Shown here one piece after another: positions 25,848-35,187 of a stretch of 64,000 nt of DNA (the stretch's first letter is position 1; each line of letters starts with the position of its first letter). The notes beneath the pieces are model-generated. The model searched no databases. It saw nothing but the letters and a program-made list of their open reading frames with translations, and was not told the origin of the DNA. The stretch covers positions 744,001 through 808,000 of the forward strand of contig CAWGHN010000003.1 of the NCBI GenBank assembly GCA_963822435.1. Reading direction: 5' to 3'. Position numbers and translations under genes: made by a program. Source of the DNA: JAUYQR01 sp963822435 (GTDB lineage: Bacteria > Pseudomonadota > Alphaproteobacteria > Rhodobacterales > Rhodobacteraceae).

Positions 25848-26428
25848 CGTCGACCCCCGATCAGCTCCTCGGCGCTGGCCAGATCTTCTGGCCTGTTCAC
25901 GTTCAAGAACGCCGTTTCATCGACAAATTCCGCTCGCGCCACATCAACTTGTGCACAGAAATCCAGAACCTTTGGCTTGGCCCCAGACGCCAGAAACGCA
26001 GCAAGTCTGGCGCGCATATCGACGGGCCAAAGGCCGAAAACAGGGTGTGCACGTCCGTCAGCGCTTGCTATCGCCGCCCCATCGCCGCCCGCCAGCACCA
26101 ACTGCGGCACCAGATCTCCCGGCAGGAACGGCGCGTCGACGGGAACCGACACCACGGCCGTCGCTCCTGCATCCGCCGCCCAGTTGAGCGCGCCAAGGAT
26201 ACCAGACAGGGGGCCAAGGCGGTCTGCATCGGGTATCACCGGCAGACCAAAGCCATCAAACCGCCTAGCATCGCCATTCGCAGAAATCGCCAACGCTTCA
26301 ACCTGCGGCGCAAAACGCTCGATCACATGCGCAACCAGCGGCTTTCCCGCCAACGGCACCAGCGCCTTGTCGGCCCCACCCATGCGGCGCGCCTGACCGC
26401 CTGCAAGGATGACGCCGAAGATGCGCAT
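25844..26428 (-). CDS. mobA: Molybdenum cofactor guanylyltransferase MobA
   Basis: A 194-residue nucleotidyltransferase that joins GMP to molybdopterin to make the bis-MGD cofactor of DMSO-reductase-family enzymes. The signature ILAGGQARRMGGADKALVPL binds GTP; PVIPDADRLGPLSGILGAL and VSVPVDAPFLPGDLV carry the metal-binding aspartates. AGGA precedes ATG 26428, 3 bases after the end of the lipoprotein gene. First gene of the mob run. Confidence 0.95.
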   Translation of the reverse strand: MRIFGVILAGGQARRMGGADKALVPLAGKPLVAHVIERFAPQVEALAISANGDARRFDGFGLPVIPDADRLGPLSGILGALNWAADAGATAVVSVPVDAPFLPGDLVPQLVLAGGDGAAIASADGRAHPVFGLWPVDMRARLAAFLASGAKPKVLDFCAQVDVARAEFVDETAFLNVNRPEDLASAEELIGGRR

Positions 26429-26431
26429 CGG

Positions 26432-27046
26432 CTATCCTTCGACGGGTTGGCCGTTCGCCTGCACCAGAAGAACGCCGTGGTTGTTGTCATCGTCATCATC
26501 GGTGATGGTTTTGGTCGTCACGCCGGGCAACTTGCCGAATGCGATCGATAATTGCTTTGGAAACCAAGTTGACGGCAGCCCCTCAAAGCCGGGTACACCG
26601 CGCAGGATGCTTGAGGTTGCCTGAGTGCACATTGCCTTTGGAACCGCACCGTAGGCTTTCATCCGTGCCAGAACCAGTTCCGCAACCTCGGGCGAGACGT
26701 AGACCTTCTGTTCGACCACACGGAACGTCTTGCGGGCATGATAATCGATATAATAGGCGATCATCTTGTCCGACATGCCGAAATGAACGTCGTTCCGCTC
26801 TGGCAGACGGGGATGATACCATGTGCCGGCCGGATCGAACATCACACGCTCGGAGGCGTTCACCAGAATGGCAGAGTGCGCGCCTGAGTTCGAGGTGTTG
26901 TTCAGCACCGTGTAGAGCGTGACGTAGGTCGGAGGCCCCGCCACGAAACGGGCGGCCTGAACCTCGGCATCAGACGCCCATTTCGGGTCCGCACCGCAGG
27001 CAGCAAGGCCGATAGCGGCCACCAAGCTCAGGACAAGGCGAAACAT
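26432..27046 (-). CDS. Conserved lipoprotein of unknown function
   Basis: A 204-residue protein with a lipoprotein signal MFRLVLSLVAAIGLAAC (lipobox LAAC). GGAGG precedes ATG 27046. The mature part has a central YVTLYTVLNNTSNSGAHSAIL region, with HSAILVN and later MIAYYIDYHA suggesting a small mixed fold, and an acidic stretch DDDDDNN near the C-terminus. No catalytic motif is recognised. It is placed just upstream of mobA with a 3-base gap, so it is probably transcribed with the mob genes, but a functional link is not evident. Confidence 0.75.
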   Translation of the reverse strand: MFRLVLSLVAAIGLAACGADPKWASDAEVQAARFVAGPPTYVTLYTVLNNTSNSGAHSAILVNASERVMFDPAGTWYHPRLPERNDVHFGMSDKMIAYYIDYHARKTFRVVEQKVYVSPEVAELVLARMKAYGAVPKAMCTQATSSILRGVPGFEGLPSTWFPKQLSIAFGKLPGVTTKTITDDDDDNNHGVLLVQANGQPVEG

Positions 27047-27074
27047 GGAACCTCCGGGAGGAAAAGGCACAGGC

Positions 27075-27224
27075 TCAGGCGTTTGCCAAGCCTGCAATGA
27101 TCAGAATGAGCAGCGAGATCACGACACCCCAGATCGCCATGCGGATGAACCCATTGAAGGTCTTTTCCTGCGCACGGATGTCCATCGAGCCGTGTTTGTA
27201 GTCGGATTGCTGATGATCGGCCAT
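27075..27224 (-). CDS. aa3-type cytochrome c oxidase subunit IV
   Basis: A 49-residue microprotein. A short charged N-terminus (MADHQQSDYKHGSMDIRAQE) leads to KTFNGFIRMAIWGVVISLLI and one membrane helix ending AGLANA. This is the bacterial aa3 oxidase subunit IV family (single-helix subunit of Paracoccus/Rhodobacter cytochrome aa3). The F-x-x-x-F/W spacing before the helix fits the family. The other oxidase genes are not in the window, so the small subunit is encoded apart from them. A plain gap of about 90 bases separates it from the DUF6173 gene. Confidence 0.88.
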   Translation of the reverse strand: MADHQQSDYKHGSMDIRAQEKTFNGFIRMAIWGVVISLLILIIAGLANA

Positions 27225-27314
27225 GGTTTGGTTCCCAGTTTATTGCGGTCTTTCACGCCCATAGCCGATAAGTGCCGGGCTGTCACGGGGGCAGGGCAAC
27301 GCGTGCCACGACAT

Positions 27315-27752
27315 TCAGGCCGAGGCGTCGCCCGAATCGCCGCCAAGCCAGCCGGAGGTCAGGTGAAACCCGATACGGCGGGGCGGCTCTTCGTCGTCAT
27401 CAGCTTTCGGTACCGCGCGCAGCGTGACGGAAAGCTGGGTGACGTGCTGGATGAGTTGCGTCTTTATCCCGGCTTCGTCACGCCCGTAGAAGGTCAGAAT
27501 GTCAGGGTCGAAGTAGCCCAGACCTTCGATCCGCAGCACGCCGGCCTCATCGCCGGCAAAACCCATCGCAATTTCGTCCTTTGCATCAAGGTCACGCTCG
27601 AAGGCGCGGATGTACATCACCAGACGGTCATAGGCCCACTCTGCCGGACTTTTCGGCTTGTCGACGGCCGACGGTTTTGCAGCCGTTTTGGCGGCGGACT
27701 TGGCCGCCGTCTTTGCCGTTGCCCTGGTGCCCGCCTTGGCCGATTTCGCCAT
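27315..27752 (-). CDS. DUF6173-like protein with Ala/Lys-rich N-terminus
   Basis: A 145-residue protein. Residues 1-35 are a low-complexity Ala/Lys segment (MAKSAKAGTRATAKTAAKSA), like the tails of DNA- or polyanion-binding proteins. The globular part runs EWAYDRLVMYIRAFERDLDA, GVLRIEGLGYFDPDILTFYG, KTQLIQHVTQLSV and RRIGFHLTSGW. This matches what I recall of the DUF6173 family; function unknown. It follows the MBL hydrolase by 3 bases. Confidence 0.75.
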   Translation of the reverse strand: MAKSAKAGTRATAKTAAKSAAKTAAKPSAVDKPKSPAEWAYDRLVMYIRAFERDLDAKDEIAMGFAGDEAGVLRIEGLGYFDPDILTFYGRDEAGIKTQLIQHVTQLSVTLRAVPKADDDEEPPRRIGFHLTSGWLGGDSGDASA

Positions 27753-27755
27753 CGC

Positions 27756-28781
27756 TCAAACCCTTTCCCAATGCCAGGCGCCGCCCTTGCGGAGCGACCG
27801 CCTTACCATGCCACGGCCCAGAAGGCAGTTCAGATGCGCCACCGCTTCGACCAATGCCAACCCCTGCTCGGCTGTGCGGATCTCGCGCTTGAAAAGCGGC
27901 AAAAAACACTCTCGCGCGGTGCGCGGCTGGCCCAGATGCTCTACCAGCCGGCCCAGCGCAGAAGTATGGTTTTCGATCATCTGGACAAGGCGAAAGGGTA
28001 ACCCGGTGAACGGCAGTTTGTGTCCCGGCAAGATCAGTTGGCGATCGTCGGCCAGACCCTGAAAACACTCGCAACTGGTCAGCCACTCGGCCAGGGGGTC
28101 GGCATCCGGCTCGGTCGGGTAGACGCCGATGTTGGCAGAAATTCCCGGCAAGAGCTGATCCCCGCCCAACACCAGACCGTCATCCGCCCAAAGCGTTGCA
28201 TGGTCCGGCGCATGGCCTTGGCCGAACCGGACAGTCCATTCACGGCCCGCTGCCAGCAGGGTCTGACCGTCGACCAGCCGGGTGAACCCAACCGGCATCG
28301 GCGCCACCACGTCAGCAAAATTGAACGGACGCTCCGCTGCGCGCCGCGCAAGTTCGGCTTCTGTCACCCCCGCACGGCGATAGAAAGTCATCGCCTCGGC
28401 CGAGGGGCGGTCTTGCACGTCGAGGACCAGCATACGCGCGTAAAGCCAGGCTGTGCGCGTTGCCAGAACTTCGGCCCCGCGCGACTGAAACCAACCGACC
28501 ATTCCCACATGGTCCGGATGATGATGCGTAAGGATCACGCGATTGACCGGTCGCCCCTGCAGAGGTCCTGCCAGAAGCCGCTCCCAGATCGCCACCGTCC
28601 GACGCGAGAAAAGCCCGCCATCAACCAGTGTCCAACCATCGCCTTCGTCCAGAGTGTAAATGTTGACATGGTCAAGCGCCATCGGCAGGGGAAGACGCAG
28701 CCACAAAACGCCTTCCGCAACCACGACAGCCTCACCTTCTGGCGGAGCGTCGGGAAAAGGGTGACGGACCCCCTCGCTCAC
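27756..28781 (-). CDS. MBL-fold metallo-hydrolase
   Basis: A 341-residue metallo-beta-lactamase-fold hydrolase. The metal-binding motif is LTHHHPDHVGMVG. Further ligands are expected at GQGHAPDHATLW, LVLGGDQLLPG and LILPGHKLPF. GTG 28781 overlaps the acyl-CoA dehydrogenase stop (GTGA), so the pair is translationally coupled. A long C-terminal helical extension after residue 260 resembles LACTB2-like or thioesterase-type MBL proteins; hydrolysis of an acyl-thioester would fit the neighbour but is unproven. Confidence 0.88.
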   Translation of the reverse strand: MSEGVRHPFPDAPPEGEAVVVAEGVLWLRLPLPMALDHVNIYTLDEGDGWTLVDGGLFSRRTVAIWERLLAGPLQGRPVNRVILTHHHPDHVGMVGWFQSRGAEVLATRTAWLYARMLVLDVQDRPSAEAMTFYRRAGVTEAELARRAAERPFNFADVVAPMPVGFTRLVDGQTLLAAGREWTVRFGQGHAPDHATLWADDGLVLGGDQLLPGISANIGVYPTEPDADPLAEWLTSCECFQGLADDRQLILPGHKLPFTGLPFRLVQMIENHTSALGRLVEHLGQPRTARECFLPLFKREIRTAEQGLALVEAVAHLNCLLGRGMVRRSLRKGGAWHWERV

Positions 28782-30481
28782 GCGGCCAGATCCCCCGCAG
28801 ACACCGCATAAAGGCCCGCCGCACCCTCGCGCGCCTCGGCCAGCAGGCCCTCATGCTCTGGCAGCAGCCGTCGGATCATCACCCGCGCCAGAGGCAACCG
28901 AGCAGACTCCACAAGCGCCGCCTTCAGATGCATATGCCCCCCCAGCACCCGTGCAAACGCGCGCAGGTAAGGCACCGCGCCGGCAAATCGGTCGTTCATC
29001 GCCTGCGCAACCAGCCTTTCCGTCGCGTCGCGCAATGTCTCTGCAGCGGCCCAAACGTCACCCGCCAGATCGGGCAGCGCGCCGCGCGCGACTTCGGCTC
29101 CTCGCTGAATTTCGTCGATCATCCGAAACGCCGCCTCGCCGCCATCTGTCATCTTGCGTCCCACCAGATCCATCGCCTGTATTCCGTTGGTGCCTTCATA
29201 GATCGCCGTGATGCGAACGTCGCGGAGGAACTGAGCCGCGCCGGTGTCTTCAATGAAGCCCATGCCACCAAACACCTGCACCCCCTGATGCGCAACGGCG
29301 GTGCCTACATCGGTGCCATAGGCCTTGGCGATCGGCGTCAGAAGCGCCGCCCGTGCCGCCCACTCCGCCCCGCCCGTTGCCACGGCCATGTCCGTCGCCA
29401 CCGCGCAGCTCAATGCGATTGCCCGCGCCGCAAACACCTCGGCCCGCATCGAAGCCAGCATCCGGCGCACATCGGCATGGTCGATGATGGCGCCGGGGCC
29501 CGGCAGGGGTGTTTCGCCCTGTCGGCGGTCCGATGCATAGGCAAGCGCGTGCTGCAAAGCCGCCTCGGCCACGCCGACGCCCTGCACCGCCACGCCAAGC
29601 CGGGCGTTGTTCATCATGGTGAACATCGCGGCCATGCCCCGGTTCGGATTACCCACCAGCCAGCCTTTGGCACCGTCGAACTGCATCACGCAGGTTGGGC
29701 TGCCATGAAGGCCGAGCTTGTGTTCGATGCTGACCACCCGAACGCCGTTGCGCGCGCCAGGATTTCCTGCTGGATCTGGCAGAAACTTAGGCACCATGAA
29801 CAGGCTGATGCCGCGCGTCCCATCGGGCGCGTCCGGCAAACGCGCCAGAACCAGATGGCAGACATTCGTCACCAGATCACTGTCGCCCCAGCTTATGTAG
29901 ATTTTCTGCCCGGTGACGGCATAGGTTCCGTCGCCCAGGGGCTCCGCCCGCGTGCGCAGGGCCCCCACATCACTGCCCGCCTGCGGCTCGGTCAGGTTCA
30001 TCGTTCCCGACCATTCACCTGAAATCAGCTTTGGCAGATAGAGGGCCTTGAGGTCATCGCTTGCATGATGCTCCAGAGCCTCGATCTGGCCCTTGGACAG
30101 CAGAGGCTTCACCTGCAGCGCAATACAGCCCCCCGCCATCATGTCATCGACCGCTGCCGACAGGGCCATCGGCAAACCCATGCCACCAAAGGCCGGATCC
30201 GCCGAAATACCGATCCAGCCGCCTTCGGCAATAGCGCGGTAGCCTGCGTCAAACCCCGGTGACGAGACGACAACCCCGTTTTCCAGCCGCGCACCCATCT
30301 TGTCCGAAATGCGGTTCAGCGGTGCCAGCACATCACCGCTGATCCGTGCCGCCTCGCCCAGCACCGCATTCACCAGATCAGGAGTGGCGGCGGCAAACCG
30401 CTTGGTCGCGGCTACATCGGCGAACCCCGCCACATGGGTCAGGATGAAACGGCAGTCATTCAGCGGCGCGCGATAGGGCAT
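28778..30481 (-). CDS. Acyl-CoA dehydrogenase, large DmdC-like type
   Basis: A 567-residue FAD-dependent acyl-CoA dehydrogenase with the extra N- and C-terminal extensions seen in the DmdC/large ACAD group. Key features are MNLTEPQAGSDVGALRTRA (substrate/FAD), YAVTGQKIYISWGD, the hinge MMNNARLGVAVQGVGVAEAA and the late QVFGGMGFIEDTGAAQ with AIYEGTNGIQAMDLVGRK, where the catalytic glutamate lies in YEGT. DmdC oxidises methylmercaptopropionyl-CoA in DMSP breakdown, but other members act on ordinary acyl-CoAs; no other dmd gene is here. It is divergent from the Sua5-type gene. Confidence 0.92.
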   Translation of the reverse strand: MPYRAPLNDCRFILTHVAGFADVAATKRFAAATPDLVNAVLGEAARISGDVLAPLNRISDKMGARLENGVVVSSPGFDAGYRAIAEGGWIGISADPAFGGMGLPMALSAAVDDMMAGGCIALQVKPLLSKGQIEALEHHASDDLKALYLPKLISGEWSGTMNLTEPQAGSDVGALRTRAEPLGDGTYAVTGQKIYISWGDSDLVTNVCHLVLARLPDAPDGTRGISLFMVPKFLPDPAGNPGARNGVRVVSIEHKLGLHGSPTCVMQFDGAKGWLVGNPNRGMAAMFTMMNNARLGVAVQGVGVAEAALQHALAYASDRRQGETPLPGPGAIIDHADVRRMLASMRAEVFAARAIALSCAVATDMAVATGGAEWAARAALLTPIAKAYGTDVGTAVAHQGVQVFGGMGFIEDTGAAQFLRDVRITAIYEGTNGIQAMDLVGRKMTDGGEAAFRMIDEIQRGAEVARGALPDLAGDVWAAAETLRDATERLVAQAMNDRFAGAVPYLRAFARVLGGHMHLKAALVESARLPLARVMIRRLLPEHEGLLAEAREGAAGLYAVSAGDLAA

Positions 30482-30599
30482 TGCGTTCTCCGGCGGTGTC
30501 GCTTGGCAAAACCGGGCACCTCGCGTATGGACGCACCCTAGGCCCGAACGCTACCCGACCCTTTCCCCCCTTCAAGCCGGACGCTACGTCACACCAGCG

Positions 30600-31547
<948 letters not shown>

Positions 31548-31579
31548 CATTTCAAATCGTTCGGAAGACCTGAACCCTC

Positions 31580-31596
31580 AAAAACCAGAGGTTTTT
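31580..31596. terminator. Bidirectional hairpin between the Sua5-type gene and tRNA-Thr
   Basis: AAAAACC-AGA-GGTTTTT is a perfect 7-base-pair hairpin with T-runs on both strands. It can end the Sua5-type transcript on the plus strand and the tRNA-Thr transcript on the minus strand. Confidence 0.8.
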
Positions 31597-31605
31597 CAAG
31601 GATAG

Positions 31606-31681
31606 TGGTGCCGCTGAAGAGACTCGAACTCCCGACCCCATCATTACGAATGACGTGCTCTACCAGCTGAGCTACAGCGGC
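31606..31681 (-). tRNA. tRNA-Thr (anticodon CGT)
   Basis: A complete 76-base tRNA read on the minus strand. The acceptor stem is GCCGCTG with CAGCGGC, followed by A and an encoded CCA. The D-arm begins AGCTCAGCTGGTAGAGC, the anticodon loop is TTCGTAA (anticodon CGT), and the T-arm is GGGAGTTCGAGTCTC. It reads ACG threonine codons. Confidence 0.97.
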
Positions 31682-31699
31682 ACTTTCTGGTGAACGCCG

Positions 31700-31727
31700 T
31701 CCTATTGCCCCGATTTGGCCGAGTCAA
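31700..31727 (-). promoter_or_regulatory. Likely tRNA-Thr promoter
   Basis: On the minus strand, TTGACT (31727-31722) is a good -35 and ATAGGA (31705-31700) a modest -10, spaced 16 bases. The expected start lies about 10-12 bases before the tRNA 5' end. It lies between the hemY stop and the tRNA. Confidence 0.45.
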
Positions 31728-31743
31728 CCCCGACCGGCCCCGG

Positions 31744-33202
31744 TCAGGCACCACGCCGCGCGATCTCGTCCAGATCGACGATCTCAGCCTCGACAGGCGG
31801 CTCCACGATCGGCGCTGGCTTTGGTTTCGCCTCCAACAGCGGCATAAGGTCGGCCAATCCCGCAGGGACGGGGGCTGCTTTCGGCGGCTCACGCCAGCTT
31901 AGCGTGTCAAAGCCACCGCAGTTGTCGCACACAGGGTGCCAACTGGAATGCACCGCCTGGCATTTGTCGCAGCACCATTGCGGTCCACGTGGCGCGGCAA
32001 GCGCCCTGCCAATCAATTCGCGCACCACCGCGTCGTCTGCACCTTCGCCCCGCGCGATGGCGGCCATCAAGGCCAGTGCGCGCTGCGTTGGATGGCGATC
32101 CGCCAGATCACCCAACGCGCGCCTTGCGCCGGGAAAATCTTCGGCTGCGACCAGAAGCTCGCCATGCAAAAGCCGCGTCTCATCGGCATCGGGTTGCACC
32201 GCCAACAGAAGTCTTGAACCGCTTCAACCGGTCTGGCGGCGCCTCGTCCGGCTCAATCTCGGCAAAGGCGGCTGCAAGGTCGGGGTGCGGCAACACCTCC
32301 CATGCTTTCTTCACCACGCGGGCGGCATTCTTCTTGTCGCCCTTCTCGATGTAACCCCGTGCCGCCATTGCCGCAGCAGGGATCAGGTCGGGCGAACGGC
32401 GGTTTGCCTCGATCGCAGCCTCGCGCGCCTCGATCGTGGAACTTTCGTTCATCACTGTTGCCGCCTCTTGCAGGGCCAGCACCGCATCGCGGCGCCGAAA
32501 CACGTCCTTTGGCAAGGCACCGGTCTTCAACTTGGCACCCAGCGTCGCGCGCGCGCCGCTCCAGTCACCGGCCTCGGACTGCAGTTTCAACAGCAAATCC
32601 TGCGTCTCGGCGTGTTTCGGGCGCAGCTCGAACGCCTTTTCGGCCAGCTTCAGCGCGGTCTCGGTATCACCCTCGGCCAGCCTTTGCATCAATAGCCCGC
32701 GCACCGCCACGAAGCGCGTCTTGTCATCGGCAAGAAGCGTTTTGTAAGCCTCGGTTGCGCGAGTCTTGTCTCCCGCAGCCTCGGCCGCCTGCGCCACCAG
32801 AAGCGTTGTGAGCTCGGGCTTGCCCAGCAGCTTTTCCGCCGCCTGCGCCCGGTTCATCGCCAACCGATGCTCGCCCGACGCCAGCGCCATCAACCCCTCG
32901 GACAGCGCGCGATAGCCCTTCCGTTCCCGGTTCCGGTCGAAATAGCGCGAAATCGCCGTCTCGTCGCCGTTCAGGAACCGGAGCGTTGCCAACACCAATC
33001 CCAGCACCTTGAAGACCAGCCACACCAGCGCAATCAGGACCACTCCGGCGATCACCGCCTGCAGCGGCCCCAGTGTGAATTCCCAGCCAGCAGCCTCGAT
33101 CCGAATGCCGCCGCTGGTGTCGGCCAGCAGGCCCGCCGCCAAGGTCAGGCCCGCAATCAAAAGGACGAACAGGAGGACTTTAATCAATGACCAGACCATC
33201 AT
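31744..33202 (-). pseudogene. HemY-type membrane protein, interrupted by a +1 frameshift
   Basis: HemY (the TPR membrane protein named for its gene order, not protoporphyrinogen oxidase) has two N-terminal helices (residues about 6-66) and a long TPR region. The first frame from ATG 33202 runs about 330 residues to DRLKRFKT and then stops early. In the next frame, LAVQPDADETRLLHGELL continues the protein. One extra base at plus-strand 32209-32210 (AGAAG in place of AGAG) explains the break. Rejoined, the product is about 485 residues. The C-terminus has a zinc-ribbon pattern, WCCDKC then CDNC, followed by an acidic tail. It is coupled (ATGA overlap) to the Mic60-like gene. Confidence 0.88.
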
Positions 33203-34335
33203 TCCCCCTGGGTTTCAGCCGAGGCACGCAGTGCGGCCAACGCCGCCTCGACCTCGGCTCGCGCCTTGGCGCCCGCGCTCCACTCCGCCATTGCGCTGGC
33301 AACATCGGCAGGCAGACTGGCAATCTCGGTCAGCGCATCGGCAACGCGCCCGTCTCGCAGCGCCGCTTCGGCACGCGACAGGATCGCTTCGGAATCGGTT
33401 CCCGCTTGCGGCGTAAGCGGCCGCGCGCCCGTCTGCGCCTTCAGGAAGTCGGCCAAACGCGCACCCCAGCCGTCTGAGCCGCTGACGTCCCGCGTCTTCG
33501 CCAGCGCAGCACGCGCCGCGTCGGGGAAGGTCTCTGTCAACACGGCCAAGGTAGGAACACCCGTCGCTGCGTGCTGCGCAAGCGGTGCCGGGGCAGGTTC
33601 CAGCGCCAGTTCCGAAAGCTGCGCATCAAACGGCTCGCCCCGGTCGATCGCGGCACCAAGCGCATCAAGCGCCGCTGCCCGCCGCGCGGCTTCAGCTGCA
33701 CCAGCGGCCTCTGCCGCCTTTGCCTTGGCTGCCGCTTCGGCATCCGCAAGTCCTGCAAGAGCGGCATCGACCTTCTGCGAAAGCGCCTCAGGGACGGTCG
33801 CCATGGTTCCCAATGCGGCAACCTTCGCTTCCAGATCACGGATCGCCGCCTGCACCGCTGGCGCAGACGCGGACCCCGACGCTGGCATCGCCTCGATCTG
33901 GGCAAGTCGGCTTTCCAGGGTATCCAGCCGCTGTGCAAGCGGCGCAAGATCGACCGCCTCAGCCGCCGGCGCCTGCAGCAGGGGTTCGACCCTGGCAATG
34001 CGGTCCGCCAGCGCCGCCTCGGTTGCTGCAAGCGAGGACGTCAGCCCGGCAATCTCGGCCGCCTGCTGTTCCAGAATGGCCGGGGTTGCTGTGTCAGTCT
34101 CCGGCCTTAGCCCCAGCGCATTGAAATGCGACAGCCCGAACCCCAAAGCAGCCGCCAGCGCCCCACCAAGCAGTGGCGCCAAGACTCCGCCGCGCCGGTC
34201 AGGGCCAGGCGGTTTTGGAACGTCAGCCTTGACGGGTTCGCCCTTCGGTGACGTATCGGTGGTCGGTTCGCTCAGCCCCGCTGGCAAGGCGTCCGCAGGC
34301 GGTGTCTCCAGGTCCGGTGCGGTGTCTGTCTGCAT
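33199..34335 (-). CDS. Mitofilin/Mic60-like inner-membrane protein
   Basis: A 378-residue protein. After a Pro-rich N-terminal segment comes one membrane helix (about residues 50-75, VLAPLLGGALAAALGFGLSH), then a long Ala/Glu/Leu heptad coiled coil (about 85-250) and a C-terminal domain typical of mitofilin-like alphaproteobacterial proteins (LPADVASAMAEW near the end). ATG 34335 follows GGAAGGG; upstream in-frame codons to 34410 are not protein-like. The hemD-mic60-hemY order is conserved in this group, and alphaproteobacterial Mic60 shapes intracytoplasmic membranes in some species. The role here is inferred. Confidence 0.85.
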   Translation of the reverse strand: MQTDTAPDLETPPADALPAGLSEPTTDTSPKGEPVKADVPKPPGPDRRGGVLAPLLGGALAAALGFGLSHFNALGLRPETDTATPAILEQQAAEIAGLTSSLAATEAALADRIARVEPLLQAPAAEAVDLAPLAQRLDTLESRLAQIEAMPASGSASAPAVQAAIRDLEAKVAALGTMATVPEALSQKVDAALAGLADAEAAAKAKAAEAAGAAEAARRAAALDALGAAIDRGEPFDAQLSELALEPAPAPLAQHAATGVPTLAVLTETFPDAARAALAKTRDVSGSDGWGARLADFLKAQTGARPLTPQAGTDSEAILSRAEAALRDGRVADALTEIASLPADVASAMAEWSAGAKARAEVEAALAALRASAETQGE

Positions 34336-34390
34336 GGTGTCAACCCTTCCACATCGGCAAGGCATACCTAAGCACCCAGCGGGCCGGGGT

Positions 34391-35143
34391 TCAAGAACCC
34401 CTAAGGTCAATCAGCAGGAGTTCGACGGCATCCAGCATCGCGTCGGCATTCGGGGTCGCTGCAACCCGCAGCAGGCGCGCGCCCTTATCTGGTGCCTTCT
34501 CTGCCACCGCACCGCTCAGGGCTGCAATCGCAAGGGTGGCCTGCCTGTCCGCAGGCAGCGCCGTTGCCAGCAGCAAAGCGCTTCTGGGCGAGAACAGGGG
34601 CACGATCACAGGGCCCGGAGAGCGCAGCATCCCCTCTGCCTCGGTCGAGAAAGGCTGGGCAACTTGATCATAGACCATAACAGAAACAGTCTCTATTCCC
34701 GCTGAAGATAGCCGTTTCGCCAAGTCACCACGGGTCTCGCGGCCATGCAGATACAAAAGCGGGCCCTTGATCTGCATGGTCAGTATCAACCGCTGCAAGG
34801 CCTCGACATCGCCGTTTGCCGACGTTGCGGTGAACCCCGCCGCGCTGGCTGCAACCGCCGTCCGTGCGCCCACGCAAAGCGCCGTCTTGGGCAAACTCTC
34901 CCGCGCCATCTGCCCGGTCGCCTCAATGGCCGCTTCAGACGTGAACACGACAGCTTGATAATCCCGTTGTGCAATCTTGCACGGCACGAAGGCGAGACGC
35001 ATCAATGGCGAGATGATCACACGAACGGCAGCGCCGAAACGCCCCTCCAGCGCCACGCCGAACCGAAGCGACTGATCCAGAGGCCGGGTCAACATCACCG
35101 GAATCGACGGAAGGGCCGTACGTTGCTGGGATTGTTTCGCCAT
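34391..35143 (-). CDS. hemD: Uroporphyrinogen-III synthase HemD
   Basis: A roughly 250-residue member of the HemD family. It cyclises hydroxymethylbilane with inversion of ring D. Readable parts are PVMLTRPLDQSLRFG, DYQAVVFTSEAAIEA, CVGARTAVAASAAGF, LLYLHGRETRGDLAKRL and VPLFSPRSALLLA. Sequence conservation in HemD is low, so the call rests on these motifs plus the location between tsaD and the Mic60/HemY genes. Start is ATG 35143 (MAKQSQQRTALP); the later MLTRP methionine is an alternative. It is divergent from tsaD by 44 bases. Confidence 0.88.
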   Translation of the reverse strand: MAKQSQQRTALPSIPVMLTRPLDQSLRFGVALEGRFGAAVRVIISPLMRLAFVPCKIAQRDYQAVVFTSEAAIEATGQMARESLPKTALCVGARTAVAASAAGFTATSANGDVEALQRLILTMQIKGPLLYLHGRETRGDLAKRLSSAGIETVSVMVYDQVAQPFSTEAEGMLRSPGPVIVPLFSPRSALLLATALPADRQATLAIAALSGAVAEKAPDKGARLLRVAATPNADAMLDAVELLLIDLRGS

Positions 35144-35187
35144 GATCACGGTGTTACCTGCGACCCACACATCCTGCAACGGCAGCC

